The notes under the pieces were generated by a model. The model searched no databases. It was not told the origin of the DNA and saw only the letters and a list, made by a program, of their open reading frames with translations. Of a stretch of 64,000 nucleotides of DNA, positions 34,826-45,941 are shown in pieces. Each line of letters opens with the position of its first letter. Position 1 is the first letter of the stretch. Made by a program: the position numbers and the translations under genes. Source of the DNA: Pyrenochaeta sp. MPI-SDFR-AT-0127 (lineage: Eukaryota > Ascomycota > Dothideomycetes > Pleosporales > Cucurbitariaceae); NCBI GenBank assembly GCA_020747015.1, contig JAGTJM010000016.1, forward strand, positions 496,001-560,000. The letters are read 5' to 3'.

Positions 34826-35695
34826 ATGACGAGTAGGTAGATGGGGCGACAGGATGTCACCAGGTGGCGGTCTATGTGTGGTTTATTATTTCGATATCCT
34901 TGGTTTCTGTATATGGTGGTTTGTTGAATGTGAAGGGCCATGGTTGACGACATGTGGATAATGTTATAGAAGTATGTTCCACATGGAAAAGCCGCATTTG
35001 CATGACATCACATCTTAACCGTTAGTGTGCGATAGACTAATACTATGTACTCGAGATGTTCATGCCTCAAGTTGCACCTTTTTTTTGGAATGTCTTCGCT
35101 TACACTCAGATTATTTGCATGTAGAAGACAAAAGTCTAAAGTACATTCGATCTGTTATCAATTCTCAGGAGCACGAATCTTCGATGGCACTGTGCCGAGA
35201 ATGATTGCTATTGGAAAAGTGAAGAATAGAATAGATAGTGTGATCTCCTAAAACTGATAAAGTATACAAATCACTGAGCAAATCTTATACGACTCTGGAC
35301 GAGGGATACACGTAGAGCCATGCAAAGCGATCTTAACGTGAAGAGAAGCTTTGCCTAAGCAAGTACGTTCATCACAGAGACTGTATTGAAGCCTACAGTA
35401 TATAATTGCCGCTTCTTCTTCATCCTCACTATCATTTAGACCTTCGGGCATGACTTTCACCCCCAAACCGTCTAGTCTGATTCCATTCTCCCCATACGTT
35501 ACGCTTACCTCACCAACTCAGTAAGGAGCAACAACGCTCTACTTGAATCTTTTTATCAACAGCGTGTCCTTCCACATTATTTGGCAAATCCAGCTTTTAG
35601 CAGGAGCATCTGCCGAAAGTATCCAATCTACTTGCTGTGCAATCACCGGCACTGGTTGATATCTCGCCCTAGGTAATAGACAACGGATGTATCGA
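34826..35695. other. Convergent intergenic region
   Basis: These 870 bases lie between the 3' ends of the chitin deacetylase and the FAM192A-type gene. They are A/T-rich and hold presumably 3' UTRs. I see no gene. Confidence 0.5.
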
Positions 35696-36406
35696 TCAAT
35701 CCTCATCATCCGAGGAAGCATAACCAAGTCCTAGAGTGAGCAAGTCCGGTTGTTTACCTAGTGGTGAGGCAGTTGCCGGCATCGAAGCTAATGGTCTCGT
35801 GACTGGTGGTACGGGGCTTTTGGTAGTAGCCTGTAATGTTATGACTGCTGGATCTTCGACCGCCGCGCTCTGTGTCGACTGATTTTCACCTTTCGCCTTT
35901 TTAAGTGCCTTCTCGTCTTCAGCTACTGAGCTCGATTTCCTTAGCTTAACACCCTTCAACAGACTGGCCTCAGGACCTTTCTTCCTCTTCCTTCCTGTTA
36001 CTGCCCACTGGCCCCCATCCCCTGTTGGGAGTTTGGTAGTCTCTTCTTCCAGGACCATCCGCTCGGCCTCCTCTTGCTGCCTGCGAAACAAATCCAATTG
36101 TTCTGACGTCTCTTTTCTCACGTTAGCCTCCTCTTTCCGCTGCTTCTCAAGAACCGACTCGAGATAATCCGCTTCATCGTCATCGAGGGCATTATGAAGC
36201 TTGAAACGTGCTTTCTCTTCGAACTCGGCTTGCTTTTTATCCTTATTCGCCTGCAAGACCTCATAAAGACTCTTCCCATCGTGCTGTTCAGCCAGCTTTT
36301 CCTTTTCTCTGCGCGCATCTTCAAGCTGCTGAGCTGCGGCCTTCCACTCGGCATCTCGCTCGGTCTCCTGGCCAGCCGTCCCGCCACTTACAAATCCAGA
36401 TGACAT
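35696..36406 (-). CDS. FAM192A/Fyv6 N-terminal domain protein
   Basis: This intronless gene encodes 236 aa, starting at the ATG at 36406. The N-terminal 110 residues are a charged helix-forming segment with the family core: KSLYEVLQANKDKKQAEFEEK, then FKLHNALDDDEADYLESVLE and KQRKEEANVRKETSEQLDLF. This matches the FAM192A/Fyv6 N-terminal domain. Human FAM192A (PIP30) binds proteasome activator PA28-gamma, and yeast Fyv6 is a spliceosomal second-step factor. GRKRKKG near 150 is a likely nuclear signal. The C-terminus ends in an acidic YASSDDED tail, also typical. It overlaps nothing and is divergent from the aldo-keto reductase gene. Confidence 0.85.
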   Translation of the reverse strand: MSSGFVSGGTAGQETERDAEWKAAAQQLEDARREKEKLAEQHDGKSLYEVLQANKDKKQAEFEEKARFKLHNALDDDEADYLESVLEKQRKEEANVRKETSEQLDLFRRQQEEAERMVLEEETTKLPTGDGGQWAVTGRKRKKGPEASLLKGVKLRKSSSVAEDEKALKKAKGENQSTQSAAVEDPAVITLQATTKSPVPPVTRPLASMPATASPLGKQPDLLTLGLGYASSDDED

Positions 36407-36782
36407 TGTCAACGATGTGTCTAGCGCGAATTGATGACAACAGTAACGGGGAATGTCGCTTGTACATTGAGAACAGGTGGCTAAAGGAGATCGGTCCGCC
36501 TGCCTCGTTAGTCTCTAGCGGTTCCTGTTTACATTTTGGCGAATCTCCGTCGGCCTTCTCGTCTGGTAATTGGTGGGGATCTCGTTTAGCGAATTTACCC
36601 GCCGGCAAAAGGTCCGCAAAAGGCCCCCAACCATGCTCGGTCTTTTGGCCGCGGTCCTGACGTAGTGCCCGCGTCTACGCGTGCCCCTCGCCTTCCAAAA
36701 GACTTTGCATATATTTTGTTCTCCTTGAAGCCACAACACACCAAGTCCACTTCTAAACTATATGCTTCGTACCTTAGCAAGA
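36407..36782. promoter_or_regulatory. Divergent intergenic region, FAM192A-type / aldo-keto reductase
   Basis: These 376 bases carry two divergent promoters. An in-frame ATG at 36762, seven codons before the aldo-keto reductase start chosen here, falls within it. I see no gene. Confidence 0.5.
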
Positions 36783-38020
36783 ATGGCCCCCAAAACTTGG
36801 ACCAAAGAGAGCTTCACGGTACGTTCCATTGCTGAAAGAAACAACTACATAATTACACCGGAAGACACTGTCAAAGTCATGGAATGCGACAAGTGGCCGA
36901 AAGACACAACAGGAGAACTGCGAACTTCTATGTGGCCTTCGAATTGAAACTGCAGAATGCTTTGACATTATTAAGCCAGTGCAACGCTTAACATCTTGAC
37001 TCCCATTAAGATGCAGCTTTGTAGATTGGACAAGAGCTGATGCATTCGCAGCTCAACACCGGCGCAAAGATCCCAGCAATCGGCCTCGGAACATGGCAAT
37101 CGCAGCCGGGTGAGGTCCGCAGCGCCGTTAAGGCAGCTCTCCAGGCTGGCTACCGCCATATCGACACTGCTCTTGCGTATGGCAATGAGAAGGAGGTTGG
37201 TGAGGGAATCAAGGATTCTGGCGTACCTCGCGAGGAGATTTGGATCACCACCAAGCTCGATAACCCCTGGCACAAGCGCGTCGAGGAAGGTATCAACAGC
37301 TCGCTAAAGAGTTTGGGTGTTGATTACGTTGACCTTTACCTTATGGTTGGTTTTCTTCATGTTGATGTCCTTCTTAGTTGAATACTGATGAGATAAATAG
37401 CACTGGCCTTCTTCCACAGATCCTGATGATCTCAAGAAGCATCTACCGGACTGGGACTTCCTCGACACCTGGGCCGAGCTACAGAAGCTTCCAGAGTCTG
37501 GCCGCGTCCGAAATATTGGTGTTTCAAACTTTGCCATCAAGAATCTTGAGAAGCTATTTGCCGATTCTCGCTTCAAGATCACGCCTGCCGTGAACCAAAT
37601 CGAGCTACACCCTAATAACCCTTCGTACGTTTTGCTCTTGCACACCATGTATGGGATACCGACTAACAGAATGTTAGGCCCAAACTTCTAGACTACCTCA
37701 AAAAGAAAGGTATCCATGCCACCGCCTACTCTTGCCTCGGCTCCACCGACTCGCCGCTCTACAAGAACGAGAAACTCAAGAAGCTCGCTGAAAAGAAGGG
37801 CAAATCTGTCCAACAGGTCCTGCTTGTGTGGGGGCTTCAAAGGGGCACCAGTGTCATTCCCAAGTCTGTTACTGCGTCTCGAATTCAGGGTAACTTCGAG
37901 CTTGATGGCTGGGAGCTGACAGATGAGGAGGTCAAGGAGATCGACTCATTACCTGAGCGTTTCAAGGTCTGCGGTGATGCATGGTTGCCAATTAAGGTAT
38001 TCTTCGGTGACGATGAGTAA
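36783..38020 (+). CDS. Aldo-keto reductase (Gcy1/glycerol dehydrogenase-like)
   Basis: Four exons (36783-36818, 37052-37345, 37401-37624, 37678-38020) give 298 aa, a normal AKR length. The first intron is 233 nt, the longest among the genes modelled here. The catalytic tetrad is visible as Asp50, Tyr55 (HIDTALAYGNE), Lys80 (ITTKLDNPW) and His111 (YLMHWPSS). GRVRNIGVSNF and AVNQIELHP are family signatures. The cofactor region IPKSVTASRIQGN is the NADPH-binding motif near 250. The closest named relatives are fungal NADP-dependent glycerol dehydrogenases and xylose or aldehyde reductases, and the substrate cannot be set from sequence. The donor of intron 2 is GTTGGT. A start at 36762 would add MLRTLAR. 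Confidence 0.9.
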
Positions 38021-38307
38021 GTAGGCTAGTCTCGTACTGGATAGGTGTCGACATGCTGTGATACCACAATATATAGAAGTAGAAAATACATCATGATATT
38101 TATAGGCTGCCTGAATATTTGCGATGCGAAGAAAGGATCGCAGGCGGGGGATTTGTCAGAGTCATGTGAGCACGCGATTGCGCTAGCAGACCGTGTGTTT
38201 AGTTGCCTTATTCTTCGCCACAAACTCAACTTTCGTAGCCTCGCATCCTATATTCTAGCACTGTCACGCACTCTCACCACTCGAACTTGCATACAGAAGT
38301 ATACAAA

Positions 38308-39504
38308 ATGAGCGCCGAAGAAGAGCAGTACGATGACAGCACAATGAGCGCACCCGGCGCACCTACCCCGGTTTCTGCGCTCGAAGTACGCGTTGCCTCT
38401 CCGGCCATGATGCACGATAGATTGACAGATGTATAGGGTGTAAACGGTCTGACTGCGCGCGATATCAAGTTGGTTGTTGAAGGTGGGTTTAATACAGTGG
38501 AATCAATCGCTTATACGTAAGTTTCGCGCAAGATGAGACGGATTATGTTGCTGATTACAGCAGACCACGGCGAGCGCTTGAGCAGATCAAGGGTATATCA
38601 GAGCAAAAAGCATCGAAACTCCTCGCTGAGGGTATGTTTGAATGCTTCCTTCCATGCTTTGATTTATATCCTGACAAATTTAGCATCGAAACTTGTACCC
38701 ATGGGCTTCACAACGGCGACCGAAATGCACTCGCGCCGAAGTGAACTCATCTCCATCACAACCGGATCGAAACAGTTAGACACACTACTTGCAGGCGGCA
38801 TCGAGACCGGATCAATCACTGAGATTTTCGGCGAGTTCCGAACAGGAAAGAGCCAAATCTGCCACACTCTTGCTGTGACTTGCCAGCTGCCATTCGACAT
38901 GGGTGGCGGTGAGGGGAAGTGCTTGTACATTGACACAGAAGGAACATTCCGGCCTGTACGGTGTTTGGCCGTTGCAAATCGATTTGGACTCTCTGGTGAG
39001 GAGGTTCTGGATAATGTTGCATATGCGCGTGCCTACAATTCGGATCATCAATTGGAGCTTCTCAACCAGGCCGCGCAGATGATGACTGAAACACGATTCT
39101 CCCTTCTCATTGTTGATTCAGCGACATCCTTGTACCGTACCGACTTTTCAGGACGTGGCGAGCTTTCAAGCCGGCAGACGCATCTGGCCAAGTTTATGCG
39201 CACTCTACAACGACTCGCTGACGAGTTTGGCATTGCAGTAGTCATCACAAATCAAGTTGTCGCGCAGGTGGATGGTGGACCAAGCGCAATGTTCAACCCA
39301 GACCCAAAAAAGCCTATTGGAGGTAACATCATCGCCCACGCCAGTACAACGCGATTGAGCCTGAGGAAAGGTAGAGGAGAGACACGAGTTTGCAAGATAT
39401 ACGATAGCCCGTGTCTGCCTGAGAGCGATTGCTTGTTTGCGATTAATGAGGATGGTATCGGCGACCCGAAGGAGAAGGATTTGGAGGAGAGGAACAATAG
39501 GTGA
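38308..39504 (+). CDS. RAD51: DNA recombinase RAD51
   Basis: Four exons (38308-38385, 38437-38516, 38564-38631, 38684-39504) give 348 aa. RAD51 forms filaments on single-stranded DNA and drives strand exchange in homologous recombination. The N-terminal helix-hairpin-helix part is GLTARDIKLVVEGGFNTVES followed by ALEQIKGISEQKASKLL. The FTTA polymerisation motif is at 84-87. Walker A is GEFRTGKS at 125-132 and Walker B is LLIVD at 216-220. SRQTHLAKFMRTLQRLADEF and VVITNQVVAQVDGG cover the DNA-binding loops. CLPESDCLFAINEDGIGDP is the usual RAD51 end, which separates it from DMC1. The gene is complete. It is followed on the same strand by NUP120. Confidence 0.96.
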
Positions 39505-39833
39505 TGAAGCGCGACGAAGCAGTCTGTTTCACCCATGCTTGCATTGATTGGCATTTGAGGCTCCGGAGGCGATGATGATTAGCATGTCTTTTGCTCTAGC
39601 GTCTACTTTATATATGCTCCGTAATGACATACCTTGAATTATGCAATGAATAAAGCGAAAGCGAAGCCATTGGCCGCTCGCTGGCGTGGATAAGTCCCAT
39701 GGTCTGTGCGGCAGCTTTGTCGCATTCCCATCGCGACATCTATTTCTGTGAAATACACCTCTGCGCACGCCGCAATCCGCGACAAAATTCGACTCGCACG
39801 CCATTATCTCGGTCACTTCTGGGGGTGAGCAGG
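39505..39833. other. Intergenic region RAD51 / NUP120
   Basis: These 329 bases hold the RAD51 3' UTR and the NUP120 promoter. The NUP120 frame is open back to 39699 without a convincing start. Confidence 0.5.
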
Positions 39834-42800
39834 ATGGTCAGAAATGGGAGCCCCTGCCTCTACACAGAGGCGCGGTTGAACGTCGAGCCCGCCTTTCCTG
39901 GATCAACAATCGCATTCGCGCTCCCGTCGAGCTCTCTCAGTACCTTCGGTAGTCGACCCAATGTGAAGCGCACTGTAATATCAGAGCAATATGTGGATCA
40001 GGACGAAGACGCTTTTACCAGGCGCCATTTGGCAACAGATGGGTCGATGTTTTTTCGACAACACCACGCCTACCCGCGGAGCTTTCTTTGGCGCGTGCTG
40101 GATAACCGGAAGATGCTTGAGATTCAGGCCGTTGACTTGGATCACGACTACCACGACAAATTTGAGGCAAATCTCACCATACTCCTCCAGTTCCCCTCCC
40201 CACTTCGCCCTTTCTGTATTTCTTTCGCCGAACCTGCAGACCGAGACGCGCTGACCGTGTTTGCGATTACTACCACAAACGACCTCTATACAATCACTCT
40301 CCATCGGGACTTCTTCGTCACTCCCGTCGCCTCAGAACAGGATATCGAGAACTGGTGCAAGAGGACGGAGCCAACGCTCTTCAGCGGGCGTGTGCCGTAT
40401 CGACTCATCGCACAAAATGTAGATGAGTTGCTGATTACACTCGATGATGGAGCCATTTGCCGAATGTTTTGGGACGGGGCCAGCAACTCGTGGGACGGGT
40501 CACGGTATCAACACAGCAATTGGTCGGTCCGGGGCCTCTTGTCGTGGAAGGCACAACCATCGGTTCGATTTGACAACGCAGAGCTCGCTATATCAGCCGC
40601 TGCTGCGGTCGCAATGTCTCCTGACAAACAACACATCCTTTCTGTCTGTCTAGACCACACGATCAGAACATGGAATGTTGCATCAGGAAAGCAGGGTGTC
40701 CAGAAGGATCTCCTAGGCCATGGGCATGAAGATCTTGCATTGGAGAAAGCTAACAGTTCTTACTTCATTAGTCCCTCACAATCAAATCTCATGGCAGTTC
40801 TTGAGGTCCTTGGCGGAGTTGGGGGCGCCATTTATCATATTGTCACATTCTCACCGAAACAGCACCAATTTAAGTTCTGGGGTGTGAGGGACGCGGATGA
40901 CCCACAACTTGGACTCTATGATGCTGCACACGGTGCTGAGCTCATCCCGCCGATCGATGAGCTCATGAACACAACCGTATGGACCTTGGAGGAGTTCCAC
41001 ATTATCCCAGGACCTGCTGGGTGGAGAGGATCAGAGATATGGATACGCGCAAGATCCGGGCCAAGCAGCAGAGTGTATTCTTTGAAGTTTGATTTGACCG
41101 ATGATCCCGATGTACTGTCACAAACCTGGAAAAATGATTGGGTGTCTGTTGATTCTGGGCCATTGACTGTAGAAGGGCTTAAGAGAAACCTTGCAAATCC
41201 GAGTGCACAAGATTGGGATTCTGAAGCGGACGAGCTCGATTTGGTTGAACATTGGCTTGACTTTCTGTTCTTCCCGGGTCGATTCACTATTGCGACTCTG
41301 GAAACTGCACTGTTGATTTTGAAACGAGGAATAGAGCGCACTCGAAACAGCAAGTCGTCAACTAGAGGTTCTCTCAAAGAACGCATTTGCGCCGCTGTTA
41401 CAACTCTTGCGATGAAAAGTCCGCATGTTAATCAGGACGCAGAACAGATTGGTATTGCTGTCGCATCGCAATGGCAAGTATACTACGGCCTGGTCAAAGA
41501 TTTACACAAACGAAGAGGAGAATCGCTTTGCCTTGCGTACGACCAAGGCACTGCCATGCCATGGCTTGTTTTGAGCGATCATATCTCTGCGATAAGAACG
41601 TGTAGCGAGCTTGAGGTCACAGCGCTGAATGCGACAGCTATTGCATCACCTCACAAGCTAAGCAAAGCTCTCCGAAAAGTTCTTGACAAATCGGGATCTC
41701 GCGATGTTGCTCGACTGCTCAACGCGGCTTCTTCATTCCGAAGACGGCTGCCACTCTTCGTTCAGAAGGAAGTCGAACGACATATAGAGATGGACCTACT
41801 CCAAAGCCGGTCTTTGACCATCATCGATCGTATGGAATGGATCGAAGGCCACAGCGAGCTTTTACAACATGTGTCTGATGACGACTTATCGCTCCTAGTT
41901 GAAGAACTGGGTACTGAGGTGAAGGACCTTAGCACTGAAACATTCCTTCGAGCAATTCAGACTCTTGGTTACGAAGAAGAAGGTCTGGCCAATTCGCGAA
42001 AACAGATTGCTAGGTATGGCCTAAGTGGTCTTCTAAGAGTCTCTCAGGAGACATTAGAGGCAGATCATGATACCTTGCTGGACCTTCTTGTTCTGGTCCT
42101 CTTCATGTTCATTGAGCTGGAAGGAGAGACACCCGAGGACTTTGATGCTTCTGAGGTTTTCGTTGAACTCATTAATCAGTACAAAGACTGCATGACAGTG
42201 TCATGGTTGGCTAGCACTGTTTGGGCACACCAAAGCTCTACTGGACCAGCATCAGAGGTGGTCAACCGCACCTTGAGCGAGACATTGAAGATCTCAAAGA
42301 AGCTTCCGTTTGTACAAACTGTACTTGAGGGAATATACGGCAATCGCGCGTTCGATCTACCGCTACCAAAATACTTGAAGACCAATCTACTCACCCAATG
42401 GAGCCGTGGATGGATCGCTTCAGTTTTCAAAGAGCTCGATTACGACAACGTAGTTGAAGACACCATGGGATTTTTGCTCGCTCAAAGGGAATACAATCTG
42501 GCACTGGACTTCTCAAAATTTCTGTTGGAAAGTAACTGGGCTACATATCTGAAAGGTCGGCTTCACATTGCAGTAGGCGAGAATGCACTTGCATCTGTGT
42601 GCTTTCAGAAGCCTGCGTACAATCTTGGTAGGTGGATCGAGCCCAAATACAGATAAATCACTAATCTCTACAGCCTTGGGAATGTTCAGTATCGAGGAGG
42701 TTGACTCCGCCAATTTGGTAACAGAGATTGAGCGAAGCTCGTTCTCAGACGGCCTAGCCAGATACTACAGTCATATTGTAGGCCTTTTTGAGAAAGCTAA

Positions 42801-43571
42801 AGCGTACTCGTATGTGGCAGATTTTGCGCAACTAGGCTTGAGGTCATTGAATGGCCGAGAAGATGAGGGATTGAGGACCGACCTTCTTCAGCGGTTGTTT
42901 ACGGCTTCAATACAAACTTCAATGTTTGAGCAGGCATACTCTGCGATGACTAGGCATAGCGATGCGGCTCTGTAAGCTCAGCCAATTTCGATTGTACACC
43001 CATCCATACTGACTGGTATCACAGGAAACACTCGGACCTTCAAACCCTCATCACATCTATGGTCTCACAATCTCAGGCCACTGGACTCCTTCGCTTCCCC
43101 TTCGTTGGTCTAGCAGACGACGTTGATGCCATACTCTCGTCATTGTGTCAGAAGACACTCAACCTTGCATCTGGACCTCCATACCACCAAATTCTCTATT
43201 CCTTCCGCATATCCCGCAACAACTTTCGTGGCGCAGCATCTATCCTTCATGAGCGTCTACAACGACTAAAGACGACTTCGTCCAAGGTGCACGACCCAGC
43301 AGATGAATCCCTCACACAATGTTACCTGATGATTATCAACACTCTGTCATCCGTCAGGCAGGAAGATGCGTACATTCTTGCTGAACAAAGGGTTGAAGGC
43401 TCTGGCCCGCCGCAGTGGGGAATCGGACAAGGCAAGAAGCTGCTCAAGAGACAAATCGTCACACTTGACACGTTGAGGAAGGAATATCAAGCGGAGCTTG
43501 ACCGTGCCGCAGCAATTGAAGGCGGGCAGTTCCCATTTGTAGATCCGTCTGATGACATGGATATCTTGTAA
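39834..43571 (+). CDS. NUP120: Nucleoporin Nup120/Nup160
   Basis: Three exons (39834-42627, 42674-42971, 43025-43571) give 1212 aa, in the normal range for Nup120. It is a subunit of the Y-shaped Nup84/Nup107 scaffold complex of the nuclear pore. The N-terminal half is a beta-propeller: the SFLWRVLDNRKMLEIQAVDL segment near 85-105, CISFAEPADRDALTVFAIT, and a WD-like HILSVCLDHTIRTWNVASGK near 270 that is the Nup160 propeller signature. The C-terminal half is alpha-helical, including FSDGLARYYSHIVGLFEKA and YHQILYSFRISRNNFRGAA, which is a well-conserved fungal Nup120 block. No catalytic residues are expected. The frame is continuous with clean GT-AG introns. Confidence 0.92.
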
Positions 43572-44039
43572 ATGTAGAGTTTGGTCTTCTAGCGCGGCGT
43601 TCTACGGAAGAATATGATAGTACAAAGGCACATGAGGAGGGACTTGGGGCCTTTGTGGCTACTCAGGACTCATGCACAGGACTAATTTTAGTAACGATCA
43701 TTGTAGTTCCCGGCATAGCCCAGAGTGTTATGAAAGTAGCGAAGCTACATTGTCTGAACATAGCAGAATGCTGTCCAGGGACGCGATATTGGTGGATGAA
43801 AGGTGTCAGAACCATGTAGTTCGGTGTGTAAACGCCAAACTCTCGCGCTAAAATCGTTAGCGCCGGCGATCAGTGGGGGCGTCACGACCCGCATGTCTGT
43901 TGGCACTTGGTGAAAGTGACCACGGCGGCACCCAAGCTGCGTATGCAATACAGTACATATCCTATGCCTCACGCAATATCCTCCTGCGCTACCTCATCAC
44001 CAAAACCTATGCACCGCCTCTAGAGAAGCGCGGCCCAAT
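43572..44039. other. Intergenic region upstream of the E2 gene
   Basis: These 468 bases hold the NUP120 3' UTR and the promoter and 5' UTR of the ubiquitin-conjugating enzyme gene. I see no other gene. Confidence 0.5.
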
Positions 44040-45384
44040 ATGGTAAGCTTTGCAGTGCTTCGGCGCGTTTTCCAGCGAGCGCGTGCTTACAGAGGACTGC
44101 TAGAACTCAAAATCGCTGCGCCGTCTTGCTGCTGACCACGGTTCACTTCATACCGCCGGCTTGCCTCCGAACTACCTATTCCCATCCAATTCGGACGGCT
44201 CTGCAGATCTTACATCCCTTGACATACTCCTTGCGGGCCCGGTTGGCACACCTTATGCAAGCGGTGTTTGGCGACTTCATCTAGACATACCACCTACATA
44301 TCCCACTGCGCCACCCACAGCACAATTCCGTACGCGGCTATGGCACCCAAATATCGATGAAGCTACAGGGGCGGTTTGTGTTGAGACACTCAAGCGGGAT
44401 TGGAGTAGCACGCTGAAGTTACGGGATGTGCTGGTCACAATATCATGTCTCTTGATACAGCCAAACCCGGCGAGTGCGCTGAATGAGGCGGCGGGGAAAT
44501 TAGCGACTGAAGACTGGGATGGGTACTGTAGGAGAGCGAAGCTGATGACGGAGATTCATGCTGCTATCCCCAACTCTCTTGCGACGGAGGTCAAAGAGGC
44601 CCAAATGAGAGGCGAAGAGAAGGCAGCTACTCCTGAGCCATCTATTTCCAAACCTCAGACGAAGGGAAAGGATAAGGAGCGTGTAAGGATTACACCAACA
44701 TCCACCAAGATGCAGCGTCTGGCACCTGAAAACGAAGAAAATACTCGACGACGGGGGGAGACTCAAGAACCAGAAAGCGACCCCGAAAGCGACTGGATAC
44801 CGGGGCCGGATAAAACATCCAAGGCGCCCGCTACCCAACGAGACAACAATATATTTGGTATAAAAGGCCTCGAAGACACCATGCAGCTCGAGACACCACC
44901 AAAAAGAATCTTCGCCGCAGAATCTACGTCTGTCGGTATTGAAGATAAGGAAAACCTTGACAACTCCGACCCATTCATCACTGTAACATCAAAACGCACA
45001 ACCCATGCTAGTCTGTCGTTCGACCTGCGACTACCGTCGACCGTTGCGCTCACATCCTCATCGACTTCCAACCCAAACTCGACAGCTACCCCCGAGCTTC
45101 TCAAATACTCACACCAGAACCCTTTCTCCGCCATTCAGCCAAACAACCAGACACACCCTCTGATCAAAGAATTCTCATATTCATGGGAGGAGTCTGAGCT
45201 CCTTCACGACACGGACATGATCAAAGACGGCATTAGTAAGTTGGAAGTCAGGAAGAGATTGGCCACTGAGGAATTCGACAAGAAGCGGAACTGGGAGATC
45301 AAGCGATTCAAGAAGGCCGGGTGTGATCTGGCGCGGTATAATCGAGGGGACTGGGGTCCCAGGACTGGCGTTGGACGGCTCTGA
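44040..45384 (+). CDS. Ubiquitin-conjugating enzyme E2, UBE2S type with long tail
   Basis: My model is a 3-nt coding exon (the ATG at 44040-44042), a 61-nt intron 44043-44103 (GTAAGC...CTTAC...CTAG) and exon 44104-45384, giving 427 aa. The protein begins MNSKSLRRLAADHGSLHTAG. The UBC fold covers about 1-150. HPN is at 82-84 and the catalytic Cys at 93 (AVCVETLKRDWSS). CLLIQPNPASALNEAAGKL and the LKRDW context match UBE2S, the APC/C partner that extends Lys11-linked chains. The tail (150-427) is charged and mostly disordered, with a KEN motif at 283-285. It ends in a helical basic segment (VRKRLATEEFDKKRNWEIKR). The UBE2S assignment is by motif resemblance, and the first exon needs a transcript to confirm. 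Confidence 0.85.
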
Positions 45385-45941
45385 AGAAGCTCTCAACATG
45401 GTAGAGTCGATTGACGTAAGGTGCCTTGAACGCTTGAGCCTGGTTTCCAATTATTGATGTGCATAGCGTTCTGGGAGTCCCTTTGGCATGCTTGGAAGTT
45501 AGCATTGGCGATTGCATTTGTTCTTTTCTTTCTCTAATGAAGTATGATATACCCTGTGAATTAATTGCATATTCACTCTCCACCATCTTTGAACACCTAG
45601 GGATGATGATCGTCATCGTCGCTATCCCTCTGGTATGATATGTCGATGACTACACAATCGAACTGTGAGCGTACACGAAAGCGCTAATTACCTTTTCCAC
45701 TCGACAAACCTCTGCCGAAAAGGACAGGGAATTCAGAGTGCTGACACGAAGTTGAAAGGTCAATTCACCTGCAGGGCTGGGTTGCGCAAGGTAAGCTACA
45801 GGATTGTATTTCGCTTGTATAGATATTTCTACGACTGGACTTGAGAATATATCAGGGGTCTTGTCGCACTTGGCTTCTCTCATTGCAGTGTTTTTTTTTG
45901 TTCTTAGAAATTGAAGTTTTTGCAGAACATATACGTCCTGC
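45385..45941. other. Convergent intergenic region
   Basis: These 557 bases lie between the 3' ends of the E2 and DPP III genes. I see no gene and no repeat beyond a T run near 45890-45898. Confidence 0.5.
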
